Notes: generated by a model from the letters alone, not told the origin. DNA of 64,000 bases from Stropharia rugosoannulata (GCA_028532985.1 JANCIK010000002.1:4092001-4156000); one strand, 5' to 3'. Positions 36,897 to 48,453 are shown, counted from the first letter of the stretch. Numbers and translations: made by a program.

Positions 36897-39800
36897 TCAA
36901 TCTGCAACATCCCATAATTTTAATGATACATCCCAAACATGAACTCTACTTCCGCCAGAGCCCGAAACAACCTGTGTTCCATCTGGCGAGAAAGCGACAG
37001 AGAAAACACGGTCGGTATGTCCCATCAGCGGCTCTCCAATCTGTTTTCCAGCGGATGCATCCCAGATGCGGACGGTCTTGTCATTGGATGCAGAGACTAT
37101 ACACTTCCCATCTGGCGAGAAAGCTACGGATCTGACAATGTCCACATGTCCCTCCAATACATGGCCGACCTGCTTTCTAGTAGCGAAATCCCACAGTCGT
37201 ATCGTCCTGTCGCCTGAGCTGGAGACAATTCGTGTACCATCCGGAGAGAATGCGACGGAACTGACCATGCTCTGGTGTCCTTCCAATGGTTCGCCACTCT
37301 GCTGCTGCGTCTCCGCGTCCCATATGCGAATGGTTCGGTCCTGCGATCCCGAGACAATATATCGTCCGTCCGGCGAGTATGCCACATACTCGACGGCCCT
37401 TCTATGGCCTTCCAATGGCTGGCCGACCTGCTTTCCCGTCTCTGCCTCCCAGATCCGCAGTGTCCCGTCTCTGGAGCCTGACACAATCCGCTTGCCGTCT
37501 GGAGAGAACACCGCGGACAAGACCCAGTATGTATGGCCTCCCAACACATCTCCAATTTGCTGACCAGTTGCCGCATTCCAAATGCGCAAAGTGCTGTCCC
37601 ACGACCCAGGCACAATACGTGCTCCGTCTGGTGAGAATGCCACACAGCTGAGCGAGCGTGTATGGCCGAGTAAGGGCTGACCAATTTGCGTCCCCGTGAG
37701 TGCGTCCCAGAGCCTGATTGTCCAGTCCCATGAAGCAGAGGCTATTTTTGTCCCATCCGGTGAGTATGCCACGGAAACAACAGGGTTTGTGTGTCCTTTC
37801 AATTGGAATCGCTGAACTGCCAGTCGTACCTGTCAGGAAATTCTGTTTTACATTATGGAAATTAACTCACCATTGGTGAATCGATGAAGGAATGTCCATA
37901 TGGCTTTTTTATACTCTGCACTCCCGCTTTTCATAATTGAAGAAACCCTCTCTTTTTCAGCATCAAGTGTGTGGATGCCGATTGGATGACTCTCCAAAAT
38001 GTCCACTGATCTATCCAAAATCCACTGCCTGTCATCGTCATTGCCCAGCAATTGCTGAACAATAAATTCATGAAATGGTTGCCATGCGCCGTCTTAGCCG
38101 GCAGTCGTTAGCGGGGTCGAAACCAGGAACAGCAAAAAACTTCACCTTCAGTAGAGGTGATTTTGTGCAACATGTCGTATGACATATTACTTCTGTCTAA
38201 ACAGAACCATTTGATCTTGTACTTCAGAAACTGGCTGGGAACAATTGTGGTGTTTGAAACTGCAGATGAAATCAATTAGATTTTGAACAATGTATTAGGC
38301 GTAGACTTTACGTACATTGCAGGATTTTAGAAAGAAATCCCCAGGCAATTTCTTGGTCGTTTGGATTAACACTTTTGCTTATTTCAATCATGAATTTCTC
38401 AAATTCTACAGAATCTCGCAACCTCAATGATGCCTTTGCTGAAAAGAGTTGCTGTGCGTTTTTTACAAGACGCATCCTGTTGTCTAGACTGGTCTGGTAA
38501 TTCTCAGTCTCAGACTTTAAGAACCTCGTAACTTCGTCGTAGACCGCCTGCAGTCCATCGCCTATCCAAAAATGAATTCAGAAATATAATTAAACTTCAA
38601 AAAAATCACTGAACGTACCGGAGGCAACCAATTTCCATACCGTTATCCAGTCAGCTTCGCTGTTATCCTCTACAAATTTTCTGACATAAGATTTCACAAA
38701 GGCATCTGCGTCGTCTTCCTCCCATACTGTATGGTTCCGTCTGTGTCGTAGATCATCCCATAGCTCAGGTACATTGTGAGGAGGTCGCGCTTTTGGTTTG
38801 TACGTAGACGCAAGGCCTTGCACCACAGATGTATGAATCTTTTGCCCGGGCTGAATCTTTCGAGAGGATCCAAGGTGCGGCCTGCAGTAGGACATGTCAG
38901 AGACAATTTGAGTAGTATCATACTAATCACCTACTTATGCGTCACTTCTTTACCTCCTTTACGTGTTGAGAATGTCAAGCGTCGCCAGGGAATAATCTCG
39001 AACAGCTTCCAGATACCAGTGAGAGACTCCTTGAACTCGATTTTCTCTGTTGCCAAAAGCTCGCGTTTAAATACCCTTGTGCGGAGACCAAGACTTCGCG
39101 CCTCGTACACCATCCAGCGCAAGGGTGGCCGGCTCCGGTTCATATCTGGATTAGCTGTGTTTCCACCACCGCTATGATTGGATATTAGTTTCTGCTCTCC
39201 ATACGTCGCATTTCCATTCACATACATGTCTGAGTGAGTACCAGCAAACCAGACCTCGAGAGTCTGTGGGCGTTCGTCCGATGCATGTGGTATGGAGTTC
39301 TTGGGTTCCTGGAGTGACTTAGTGTCGCTAGTATCCCTTGGTTGCGTCCTAGGCACCGATGATCCACCGTGTGCATATTCTGGCAAGAACTTGACGCGTC
39401 GCTCGTCAAGCGCAAGAGCATGGCGGAAGTAACATACATGCTCCATTCCGTCGACAGTACGAGGGAGCATCTTCTTGCCACGCACCACTCCGATGGAGGA
39501 TACCGTGTCCCTGAGCAGCTTTCATGAGTCAAAGGGCATATGAAAATGATACATCACATACCAGGCTCCCACAAAATGTACACGTGCTTCCGGTTGCGAG
39601 AATGTATTCTTGAAGTGCTGAGCCATGCTGACTCTGTTCGAGACATCGACCTCTATCTCTGGCTTTTTATGACGACGCAGAAGCTTGTTAAAACGCTCGC
39701 CCAATGACTTCTTTGGTGATGGCGTGGAAGATCCTGTCGATGTTTTCGAGCGCGAAGGCTTGTCGCTCTCCGGATCGCAGTACAGCTCATAGGCACTATA

Positions 39801-40638
39801 CAATATTTAGAAGTAAGACTTGAGAACAGTTTAAAATTGTTGTATATTCTTACAAAGGAATTTGCATTGCGTTCCCTTTGTGGATGAGGCCGACCTGATT
39901 TCACCATTTCAACATGTGTTAATTGTATAGCATGGCTCACTTACCTTATCAATCATCGCGGCAAGAACCCTGACTTGAAACGCTCCTCGAGAAAAGCCTA
40001 AAGGCCCGTCAGAAGATCACATAGCGGTAGGAACGGTGCAGTTACATACCAAAAAGATAAATACGATCCCCTTCCTCGTAATTCTCTGCCAACCATTCGT
40101 AAGCAGCCATGATTGTACGCTCAAAGTTCCTGTAGCAAAAATAAGTATGAGACGCGAACCTGAGACGAAAACCTACCAAGCAATCGCCAGATCTATGAGG
40201 TGGCCCAGAACCTGCAGGTAAAAGGCGGGAGATTTGAAGGATGGACGAGCGTAGGTCCCAATCCCGCTGTGGTACCACGTCAACTGCTGTCGCTTGCTAC
40301 CTTTCTCGAGCATGCTGTAGAGCTCGATGACATTGGTATTCTGACGGCTATTAGACGTTTCCTGCAGGGCAAGGTGAGATGCTCACCATCTCCCCAAATT
40401 GGTTCGAAGTTCCATCTATGCAAATGACTAGGTTGCGACCTTCTTTTGTTATTTTGCAGCGGCACACCCCAGCCTTGCGTGGCGGAAGCGGAGTTGCGGA
40501 CGCAATTTCCTCCTCACTGTCTATTTTGACTTTCCATTTCGTACGCCTGCTAACTAGCGATGATCATTACACATAAGTAACCAGACGTAGTGGATGTGTC
40601 CCATACGTACAAAGAGGGCTCTTGAAGAATGAACGCAT
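36897..40638 (-). CDS. DUF2235-WD40 protein, copy 4 (complete)
   Basis: The gene reads right to left in 14 exons: 40611-40638, 40387-40553, 40177-40340, 40050-40129, 39945-39997, 39854-39894, 39562-39795, 39226-39510, 38935-39171, 38619-38881, 38316-38561, 38146-38259, 37871-38092 and 36897-37816. They join in frame to 1018 codons (1017 aa). The exon plan equals copy 2, with 9 nt more in exon 2 and 9 nt less in exon 8. Hydrolase motifs are intact: [16 protein letters not shown] (S149), WDTV (D257) and GTHSDIGGG (H348). Three linker modules precede seven WD40 repeats, and the five-A run that is shortened in copy 1 is intact. A TATATATAAGG box lies on the - strand at about 40678-40690, roughly 45 bp before the ATG. 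Confidence 0.87.
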
Positions 40639-40994
40639 ATCTGAAGGTAACTCATATCAGACCTGTCGCATAACGGCCTTATATATATGTCTCTGTGCAT
40701 TGTTCTTTCCACTCGAGTCGGTCGTCAAGAGCTAACCAATCATTTCACAAGGTCCTCACAGCCATCTGTGGTGACATGGGAAAGGCAGTGAGTCCGACGT
40801 GTTCCCTAAATAGAAGCATATGAGATCGAGACGTGACAAGACGGCCGGCCATGGAGAGAAGTGAAGAACACACAAGCCAAAATATAACTCACCGTGCGTT
40901 TTCAGGGGCTCGAGGGAGCATTCCTTTACATGAGATGGATACTTGAGCTTAGGACGGACACTTGCTGGAGTATTGCCCCCAAACGCATAAAATC
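40639..40994 (-). promoter_or_regulatory. 5' flank of copy 4
   Basis: Read on the - strand, it holds a TATA-like box about 45 bp before the ATG, and a GGGAACACGT / CTTTCCCATGTCA block related to the flanks of copies 2 and 3, but with CACGTC in place of CACGTG. Further out (40880-40990, - strand) a short open segment with VRPKLKYPSHVKE-like sequence ends at a GTGAGT donor-like site. It may be a gene relic. I do not recognise it. Confidence 0.4.
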
Positions 40995-41509
40995 TGCAGC
41001 TGTCAAAACCGTTTTGTAGTCATCGAGCTCGGCTCTTTCAGCTTCATCCGCGTATCTGGGATAAAAACAAAGTAACAGAAAACAATACAACGACAGACGG
41101 TGAATTCATTAATATTAGGTCATTTGATATGATACTTGATCGACAGCCATCAAGCGTATCATATCGGGGTCTGCTTTTGGGAGACTAGGTTATTTGAGGC
41201 ATAATACCTTTCATTACAACGTTAACTATCAAGCCGCTTGTCACCATGTCCTTTGTTATATAAATATAGCGGGGCAAGTATAGTACAGTGCTATCGCTTG
41301 ATTTTCTTTCCACTAACTAGTAGATGCTACAAGCTTCGTTGTTGGTAGATTTTATGTGACTATTGACATAGGTTAGTAGAATAATATAGCGTACCGCCGT
41401 TTTGATTATGAGCCTGAGATCAACGGGCGTCAGTAGCCTACATACGCATATGAACGCTTATATTTAGAATTTCCCATAGCATGTCAGGGGAAAATGCGAT
41501 GACATACGG
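40995..41509 (+). repeat. Dispersed repeat R, copy 1
   Basis: It is about 515 bp and clearly homologous to 47875-48332 in the same strand orientation. Both copies start GCAGCTGTCAAAACCGTTTTG and end near GATGACNTACGG. Relative to the neighbouring DUF2235 gene, this copy lies in the opposite orientation to the other one. It carries an extra ~70 bp containing an imperfect hairpin (arms 41126-41140 and 41149-41165) flanked by TTAGGT and CTAGGT. On the - strand both copies keep an open segment with YADEAER. No terminal inverted repeats are certain. Confidence 0.6.
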
Positions 41510-43160
41510 GGCCGCTAGTCAAGCTCAGCGTTATCCAATTGTTGTCAGCACGCTGCGCCTAAATGCTTAGTGGGAACTGTTCAAATCAGATAGATCCTTA
41601 TGGATGAAGGAAAATATCCGAGAATGGGACGCATGAGCATTGCGGGATATGCAGACGTTCAAGGGTACCGGTATTGCAAGGCCAGAGGGAGATGGCTGTA
41701 CGCGTCGAGGACACCCATATCGAGCCAAATCATGGTGTCGAGCGTATTCGGCGCATCGACGGGACGCCTAGCAGTGAGATAGCAGATGGAGGAAGCGTCG
41801 AATGAGGTCACGGCATGGCGCAGGAGAGCAGGTAGAGCAAGAAAGGGCGGCATGAAAGCAGGACGCAGAGCGCTTTGACGCTGTTATCATAAGCTTGTGG
41901 ATGAGCTTATAGGGGGATGGGAACCGAGAGGTGATTGAGGCATGTGGGTGGCCGAGGCACGGAGGTGAGGACGCGTTCGGAGGAGAGGAGACGCGTTCGG
42001 AGTGGGGAACGCATCCAAGAGGAAGGCAGAAACCGTCGATACACAATTCCGAGGGTGGAAAGAGCCGGGTGATGCAAGTGAGAGGTTGACAGAATTGAGC
42101 GAGAATATCCGGGCGCGCGGAACGGAAGAATTGCGGAGGATATAACTTCCAGAAGAACATGTTGTATATGGGATAAGAAAGACGCCGAAAGTGGTAGAGA
42201 GCAGCGGGTGCAAGGTGGTTCGTCAGATGATCACAGAAGGGGAGGAGAACTCGGCAGGAGTATAGGCGGGCATATACAAGAAACAAAAGCAGGGTCATCA
42301 AAATGATGCTGGTGCGGAGGAGAGATGTTATGAGTAATATCCTGAGCAGAAACGTCAATAATGGAGACAAGGGCCTACACAGACGTGGGCCGTGGGTTGC
42401 AGTCAATATATGCGCTGAGAACACGGATACATGAGGCGAAGTAGTGAATGCAGATGTGGGGTGCGCGGGTGAATCGTGGATAGCCAATTCCGCATTGTGA
42501 AGGAAGTCCACGTTTGCGGAACGGCGCGGGAGAGCAGGTAGGGCAAGGCAGGGGGCAGCAGGGGTAGGCGAGGATACATAGGTGAATGCAAAGACCGAGG
42601 AGGCGAGACCAGAGGCTCACCAGGGCCACGACAGAAATGACGGACGCACCGACAGAGGTGATGCATCCGAAAGAGAGACAGAGACAGCTACAGCATGGCT
42701 CACCTTGACTGCATCTACATGCGCAGGACGCGCGGGGAGAGGCGGGGAGTGTCGTAACCGGATGTAATACCTGCGGGAACGGACCTATGGAATACTGGGA
42801 GCTATATACAAAATGAAAAGAGGGGAGACAGGTTAGTAGGGCGATGGCATGCACGTCCAGGGCACGTACTTTTGCGCCAGCTCCGCTCGCAATGGTGCCC
42901 GAGTTCGACTGAGGTATGGGGCTTGAACGTGATTGGACCGTGGGAACGCGTACATGTTTCCTTTTGAAGCAGACCATGCAGTGAGCCGAGGCACGAAGGC
43001 GGCAGAGGGGAGGGCGAGCCAGGGACAGTGGTCGTCGTCAACGGACGCGTCCCGCAAACTGGCAGTCATTCCGGCACGTGGGAACATCCTCGGTGTGGCG
43101 GTGCTCACTCCGATCAGCACGCTTCATTGACTTACTTAACCTCTCCCCTGCTTCCGCAAC
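41510..43160 (-). repeat. Inverted module tract ending at the right inversion junction
   Basis: Modules lie on the - strand: a GCGGGACGCGTCC-type module at about 42960-43110, an intron-like module at 42802-42869, and a long pyrimidine-rich (on -) block at 41880-42740 related to 4800-5300. No gene is supported. Just right of the tract, module orientation returns to +. Confidence 0.6.
42802..42869 (-). repeat. 68-nt intron-like module
   Basis: Read on the - strand: GTACGTGCCC start, TACTAACCTG box, CTCTTTTCATT tract, TATATAG end. The base context before the start is AAA rather than GATG. Confidence 0.65.
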
Positions 43161-44784
43161 TACCTTATTAACGTAGTCAAAATTCAAGCAGCACTGAAGA
43201 GACTATGAAAGCCGCAAAACTCCATGCATAAGTAGGGCAGGGACTCCTATACCTTTACTCATTGACCCTTCGTTGCTTGACTCGATGCAGCTACTCCTCT
43301 GATTGTATCTACTGTAGCTGCTACCTAATTACTCTGCCTGTCTAATCCCGCACTGTTACATGCCGCCTGCCTTCTACAAGGAGAATTCCTCTACAAATAC
43401 GAGTCACCTTCCGCCCTTGTAGTTATCCTCTCGACGCTTTGCTCAGCCCTTGTTTTGATTCATAAGTGATTTTGTATGCGTTCTCATTGCCTGATCAACC
43501 TTCTATAAGAATTTAAATACACAAGTCAAACTACGGTCCCTTTGCAAGCGGAGCTGGGGCGATGGTGCATCCCCAGGACTAGCACATAACTAACCGAACC
43601 CCCTTTTTACCATTCATGCCCAGGTTCGGCACTCAATTTGAGTATTTGAGATAACATCAATATCCCTGGTATTCAATCCGATTATGACACTCCCCGCGCA
43701 TGCAGCATGCAGTCACGGTGAGTATCTTTGCCGAATGCTTTGGCGCCCTTCATGCGTCTAGCCGTTCTGCACCCCCGGCCACAGCAGGTCGACGAGTGCC
43801 TCACCTGGTGAAACAATGATACATGTCCATAACGTACCGTCTGTTTTTGTCATACCCCCAGTGTTCATACAGAAGTCGTGAAAGCTTGAAGGATCATGAT
43901 TAAGATATTGATGCCTGCTTCTATCTTTGGATCAGGCACCACTGAGCACGCCATGGGCGCTTAATCCGAACCTGTCGGATGGTCGTTCAAGACGGCCTTA
44001 TTCTCATAAGTTGTGCAGCAGACACAGGCACGGGAACATATGATTCAAATGCGTGTACACTACTATTGACTCTCGGGAAAGGACACCCATAAGAAATTGG
44101 GTGCGGCCCCCTGGGATTCGAGCGATGTTGTCGTGGCCAGGTAGTGAACTATTAATACAACGACATACACTCGCATACGACTCGACTTGGACTATCTAGG
44201 GAGACATTTGAATACACCGGTGCTCTCGTTTAAGTACGAACTATTCTGAAAGATATATTTGCAACATTGCACAGTTGAGATCAAATATACATTGATTGTG
44301 TTTCTATTCACTATAATATCATCATTGAACGTTCCTGGTACCTTTGCATTCTCCAATGGCGCTATCCGCTCGTTAAATATACCTGAGTATATATTATTTG
44401 CTGAAAAGAACATGATATCTTTGTTAAGCCATTCAGGTGACACAATGCGTTGTATCAATTGTATCTTGAAGTGCCAGATATCCTTTAATGTTAAACATTA
44501 GGAGGACGTCGGACTGATATTGCGCCGAATGTCCGTTGTACAGTGACACCACTGCATCTTAAGACAGGAAGAACCAAATATGTGATTTCCCCATGGTCGT
44601 GATCACATTCCGTGAAAGCTCTTGCGGCCGGAAGAATCCAATCCACGACATTTACAAAAAAGTAATGATGCACAATTAAAACAAATGCACCTCTCCAGCT
44701 CCTGCGAGCTATATAAGCAGGGAAAAGTTTCTCTCAACCTCACATCAACTACTTCCCAGTCAAGCCAAACGCAAGAGAAACACA
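43161..44784 (+). repeat. Module tract in + orientation, then unassigned sequence
   Basis: 43500-43800 contains + strand modules related to 13900-14100: GGAGCTGGGGCGATGGTGC, then a CTAACC box and CCCAGGTTC. From about 43850 to 44700 I see no repeat module and no gene. TATATAAG at 44710-44717, about 70 bp before the ATG of the next gene, is a plausible TATA box. Confidence 0.5.
44710..44717 (+). promoter_or_regulatory. TATA box of the small orphan gene
   Basis: TATATAAG lies 68 bp upstream of the ATG at 44785, at a normal spacing for a fungal core promoter with a short 5' leader. Confidence 0.5.
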
Positions 44785-45358
44785 ATGTCTGAAACTCTCA
44801 TCGAAACACACGGTGCTCTGCATGGTCCTCTCCTTGAGCGCCACCACAAAGTGCACCGCGAGCACAAGGACGCGCCCGAAGTTCACGTCTTCGTGGTCGC
44901 CGGCCCGCCGCCCTTCGGTGCCCAGGATGCAAGGTACGACATCGATATCCAAATCCCCATTGGCCCTGTTATCTTTGGGGTACGTACATATCATACATGC
45001 CCACTATCACCGAGTCGTTCTAACACAAAGGCAATCTACAACATTGCAGTTAAGGGGTTACATCGACCTTAGCACCCTTTCTATTAGTGCAACACTCTAC
45101 GTCAAAGTGCCGCTCTTTGGCTCCTTCAACCTGGCTTCCGTCAACGGAAACCTGATCAACGGCGTTTCTGTCACTTTCGGTATCAGCGGTATTCTTTCTG
45201 GGTCGGCCAAGGTCTACATCAAGGGAAAGACTTTGTACCTCGATCTCTCGGCCACTATTTTTGGTTCCACCTACGGTCCATTGAGCATCCCTCTGTTTGA
45301 TATCCCGTCAGTTGGTTTATTTACATCATATAACTCATCTGATAAAATTCTCGCTTAG
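44785..45358 (+). CDS. Small two-exon protein of unknown function, beta-rich C-terminus
   Basis: Exons 44785-44979 and 45050-45358 are joined across a GTACGT...GCAG intron and encode 167 aa in frame. The first 33 residues are hydrophilic and rich in His, Glu and Lys. The rest alternates polar and aliphatic residues with many Gly and Ser (SISATLYVKVPLFGSF, SVTFGISGILSGSAKVYIK, LYLDLSATIFGSTYGPLS). This suggests a small beta-sheet protein. No signal peptide or membrane helix is evident, so it is probably cytosolic. I do not recognise the family. A TATA box precedes it, and AATAAA at 45426-45431 could serve polyadenylation. It sits alone between the repeat tracts. Codon use and the clean splice make it a real gene. 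Confidence 0.75.
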
Positions 45359-47874
45359 AATCTGAGAATATTACTTCCGGCATTCACGCTGCCTAACAAG
45401 ATGTGACCCTGTTGTATTAAAGATAAATAAAAATTGAACATCAGTTTGTTGAACTTGTAACTTAAATAACAGGAATTCTTACAAAGTGAACGCGTTGACG
45501 CGGAGTGAGCGGTCGAAGTATAGTGAACTCTGCACTAGAGCACTACAGGGCATAGCGCGACATCACACGAAGTTCGGCACGTTATGTTGAACCGATGGGT
45601 GGGCTGCGTTTTATGAAAGTGGCGACATCAGCGAAGAATAGAAACTATAAGCGCATCATCTATGCTACTACAAATTGTTGCAAGTCATATCGTTCATTCA
45701 TCACACATCGAAATCACGTTGGCCGGGCACACGGAGTGTGCACGAACGCGCATGAGCGTGAATTTGCACGCTCGCTGCACGGTAAAATCTGGTTGCCCCA
45801 CGTTGGCCTCTTCTGAGCATCATAATAGTGAGCCCCAGCATGGTATGGGTCGTATGCCTCGGTTGTCAAAGGAAGCCGAGCACAAAGAAGCCGAGCACCG
45901 CCACAAAATCAACATTCCCACGGAGGGAATGTCCGCTGCTTTGCGATCACGCATGTTAGTTGACCGGATGCTTCGATGAGTCATTTTGCCTTCGCACTCT
46001 TACCTTTCATGTGCACTCAAGTAGCTGAATGTCGTCACATTCTCCTGGAACCTCTTCCCTGCTCAGACTCTTCTCCCCCGCCGTTACGTGGCCTTGCCCT
46101 ATCCTGCGCTAGCCTTCCGTCTCCTTCAACCTGCGACACATGGAGCCCTCGACTTGAAGTTTAACGTTTGGGCGTGCACCTTATCTCACATTCAAACTCC
46201 CTGCTTCTCAGTAGGATGTAGCACTCTCTACTAGCGCTCTCGTCCCGCCTCCTACTCCCGGCGCCCGGCCCACCCAGAATAACCTGCTCTATCTCGCTGG
46301 TTCTCATTCAAAAGGTGTATTCACACTTGGCGCGTCCTCCTTCCCTTCCTGCATCCGTTCCATCCCGAGTCAAATGCATTGATAGATCTTAATTGTCTGA
46401 AGCTTGAAATTGGCCCCGCACTCTTACATTCAAGCTCTCCATGCAGCCCCTATTTTGCCTTGGTTCCCTCCGCCCTTTGCAGGGTCTCCCGCTTAATTAT
46501 TTACTTTTGTCACCGTCGTCCATGACATGTCTTGGCTCAAAAGTTCACACCGGTAACTGCGCTTGCAGGCTCTCGTGGTGCTCCTGGGAGTCTGCCTACT
46601 GGAGCAGGGGGGATGCTAGCATGTAATCTGATGTACATGTAGCATGTATTCCTTTCACGAGACTTTGGCTGTCTCCGCGATCAGGCGCGTGCGCCTGATC
46701 TGAGGATAAGTCAAGAAGCGCGTTATCAGTGCGCAAATAGCGCACTACAAGCAACGCTTCCTTCTCAGCGGAACGAGAAATCTTGTCTCGTTCCCACTAC
46801 GAGGCCCGCTTCCCCTGCGCTCGTGAGCGCCTCGTCTTTTCATTTTCACCCGCCCACCCTCTCCTTTTCTTTTCTTTCAGTGTGTGGTGCGGCCAGGCGG
46901 GCTCGCAGCTTCAGCACGCGTCCCCTTGGTCCCCATGCGCTCAGGCGCTGGCGTCGGTTCGCGCGCCATCGACTTCCAGACGCGTCGGTCACCCGCGGTT
47001 ACGCGCTCGATCCCGCGCTCGATCCCCCGATCGGATGCCGCCGCGGGCCGTTTCCCTCGCTTGGGCACGCCCCGTCAGCGCCCCCCGCAACCCCACTAAA
47101 ACCTGTGTTGACAGGTTTTGTGGTCTTTTCTCCCTCTGTCTCAGTGGATAGATCCGACGCAAAGCTCTCGCTTCTCGGATCTTCCTCCTTTGCTTCAGGC
47201 CTTGCATCTGAAGCGCTCAAGACTTATCCAGTCCTTAATGATGCGAGTGGTTGTCTGAATTTATGTGAGCCCCGTTTCCGCGCGGCTTTCTCCCTAAAAC
47301 ATTGGCTCTAAACATGCAGTTATTCCTTCCCAACGGTCTCCTCTGCCCAATATCTCTTAAATATATTACAATCCCGCGCATTCAGTTCACCCGACTTTTA
47401 TTCACCCATTTTCGGGCTAATAAATCTTACTAATTGCCCAGCCGGATTCGCTTCTTACGAGTCATTATTGTACTCATGACTACACATCTTCCCGGTCTCC
47501 ACTATGTGTTGTCCTGTCTTCGTCTGACTCCCTTACGAAGTCGAAGTATTATCGATTATCTCCCGCTTGTGTCGAAACTCAGCCTAATGAACATCTCTGT
47601 TGCTCTGACATGACAGAATTTGGCTTTGGATTTATTGTTTGTTGCCCTACAACTACAATTAACTTTTGTTTTGGCTTCAAGCCTTTTCTTTTGACAGATA
47701 TATACTTTAGTTCTGCGAATCCGAAGCTACGCACTGTTATACGGATCAGCATATCACGAAGGAGCCATAAGCCATTAAATATTAAGGTTGTGTGGGAATT
47801 TCGACTATGTAACACGCATTCTAGTACTGCCAAAATCTGTCAATGCGTTGCACAGTTTACCCCTTTTTGAAACG
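45359..47874. other. Intergenic region with a degenerate module and a stem-loop cluster
   Basis: No gene is supported over 2.5 kb. 45895-45960 is a degenerate + strand copy of the tract module (GAGCACCGCCACA...CATTCCCACGG). 46679-47119 is GC-rich with several near-perfect stem-loops (separate entry). A 162-codon frame at 46823-47311 has no recognisable domain and overlaps the stem-loop area, so I do not call it. The remainder, 47320-47874, shows nothing. Confidence 0.5.
46679..46833. repeat. Cluster of stem-loops
   Basis: Perfect stems: 46679-46688 with 46691-46700 (10 bp, 2-nt gap), 46728-46734 with 46740-46746 (7 bp), 46770-46778 with 46786-46794 (9 bp), and 46817-46822 with 46825-46830 (6 bp). 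A further perfect 9-bp stem lies at 47098-47119. Possible explanations are a retroelement leader or LTR, a structured RNA, or a small palindromic element. Confidence 0.6.
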
Positions 47875-48332
47875 GCAGCTGTCAAAACCGTTTTGTATTC
47901 ATCGCGCTCGGTTCTTTCAGCTTCATCCGCGTATCTGGGACAAAAACAAAGTAACAGAAAAGAATACAACGCCAAATGGTGAATTCATTGATATTGGATT
48001 ATTTAAGGCATAATACCTTTCATTACAACGTTGATTGTCAAGCGACATGTCACCGTGTCCTTTGTCCTGTAAATATAGCGGTGCAAATATAGTACAGTGC
48101 TACCGCTTAATTTTCTTCCCAATAACCAGTAGATTCTGCAAGCTTCCTTGTTGATAGATTTTATGTTCAGCTCAGGGACAGACTATTCACATAGGTAAGT
48201 AAAATAGTATAGCGTACCGTCGTTTTGATTATGAACCTAAGATCAACGGGCGTCGATATATATAGCCTACATATGAACGCTTATATTCAAAATTTCCCAT
48301 GTCATGTCAGAGAAAAACGTGATGACTTACGG
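47875..48332 (+). repeat. Dispersed repeat R, copy 2
   Basis: About 458 bp, homologous to 40995-41509 over most of its length but without the ~70 bp hairpin insertion. It lies directly upstream of copy 5 and so could contribute to its promoter. Shared interior landmarks include TAGTACAGTGCTA and GTTTTGATTATGA. Confidence 0.6.
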
Positions 48333-48453
48333 AACTGGTGTAGTGATCTTTCAACGAATCAAACTTAGAAGGAACAAGGGTAGTGTGTCGTGTTCAATAT
48401 AAACAATGGTGGAGGATTATGTACCAGTCCCCAGTTACGAGTTACCTTCCCCA

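Noticed and set aside
42375..42977. 200-codon - strand frame, similar in part to frames at 12092 and 22711
   Set aside because: Reads straight through the intron-like module and is Cys/Ser/Pro-rich. The similarity is that of the DNA repeat, and I see no sign of protein-level constraint.
3131..43160. Intact transposable element in the repeat tracts
   Set aside because: I found no reverse transcriptase, integrase or transposase frame and no convincing long terminal repeats. The repeats align as segmental modules.
44110..44140. Possible tRNA T-arm (GGGATTCGAGC)
   Set aside because: No matching acceptor, D or anticodon stems can be drawn around it on either strand.
46823..47311. 162-codon frame in the GC-rich island
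   Set aside because: No recognisable domain, overlaps the stem-loop cluster, biased Arg/Pro/Ser composition. It could be a retroelement remnant, but I cannot support a gene.
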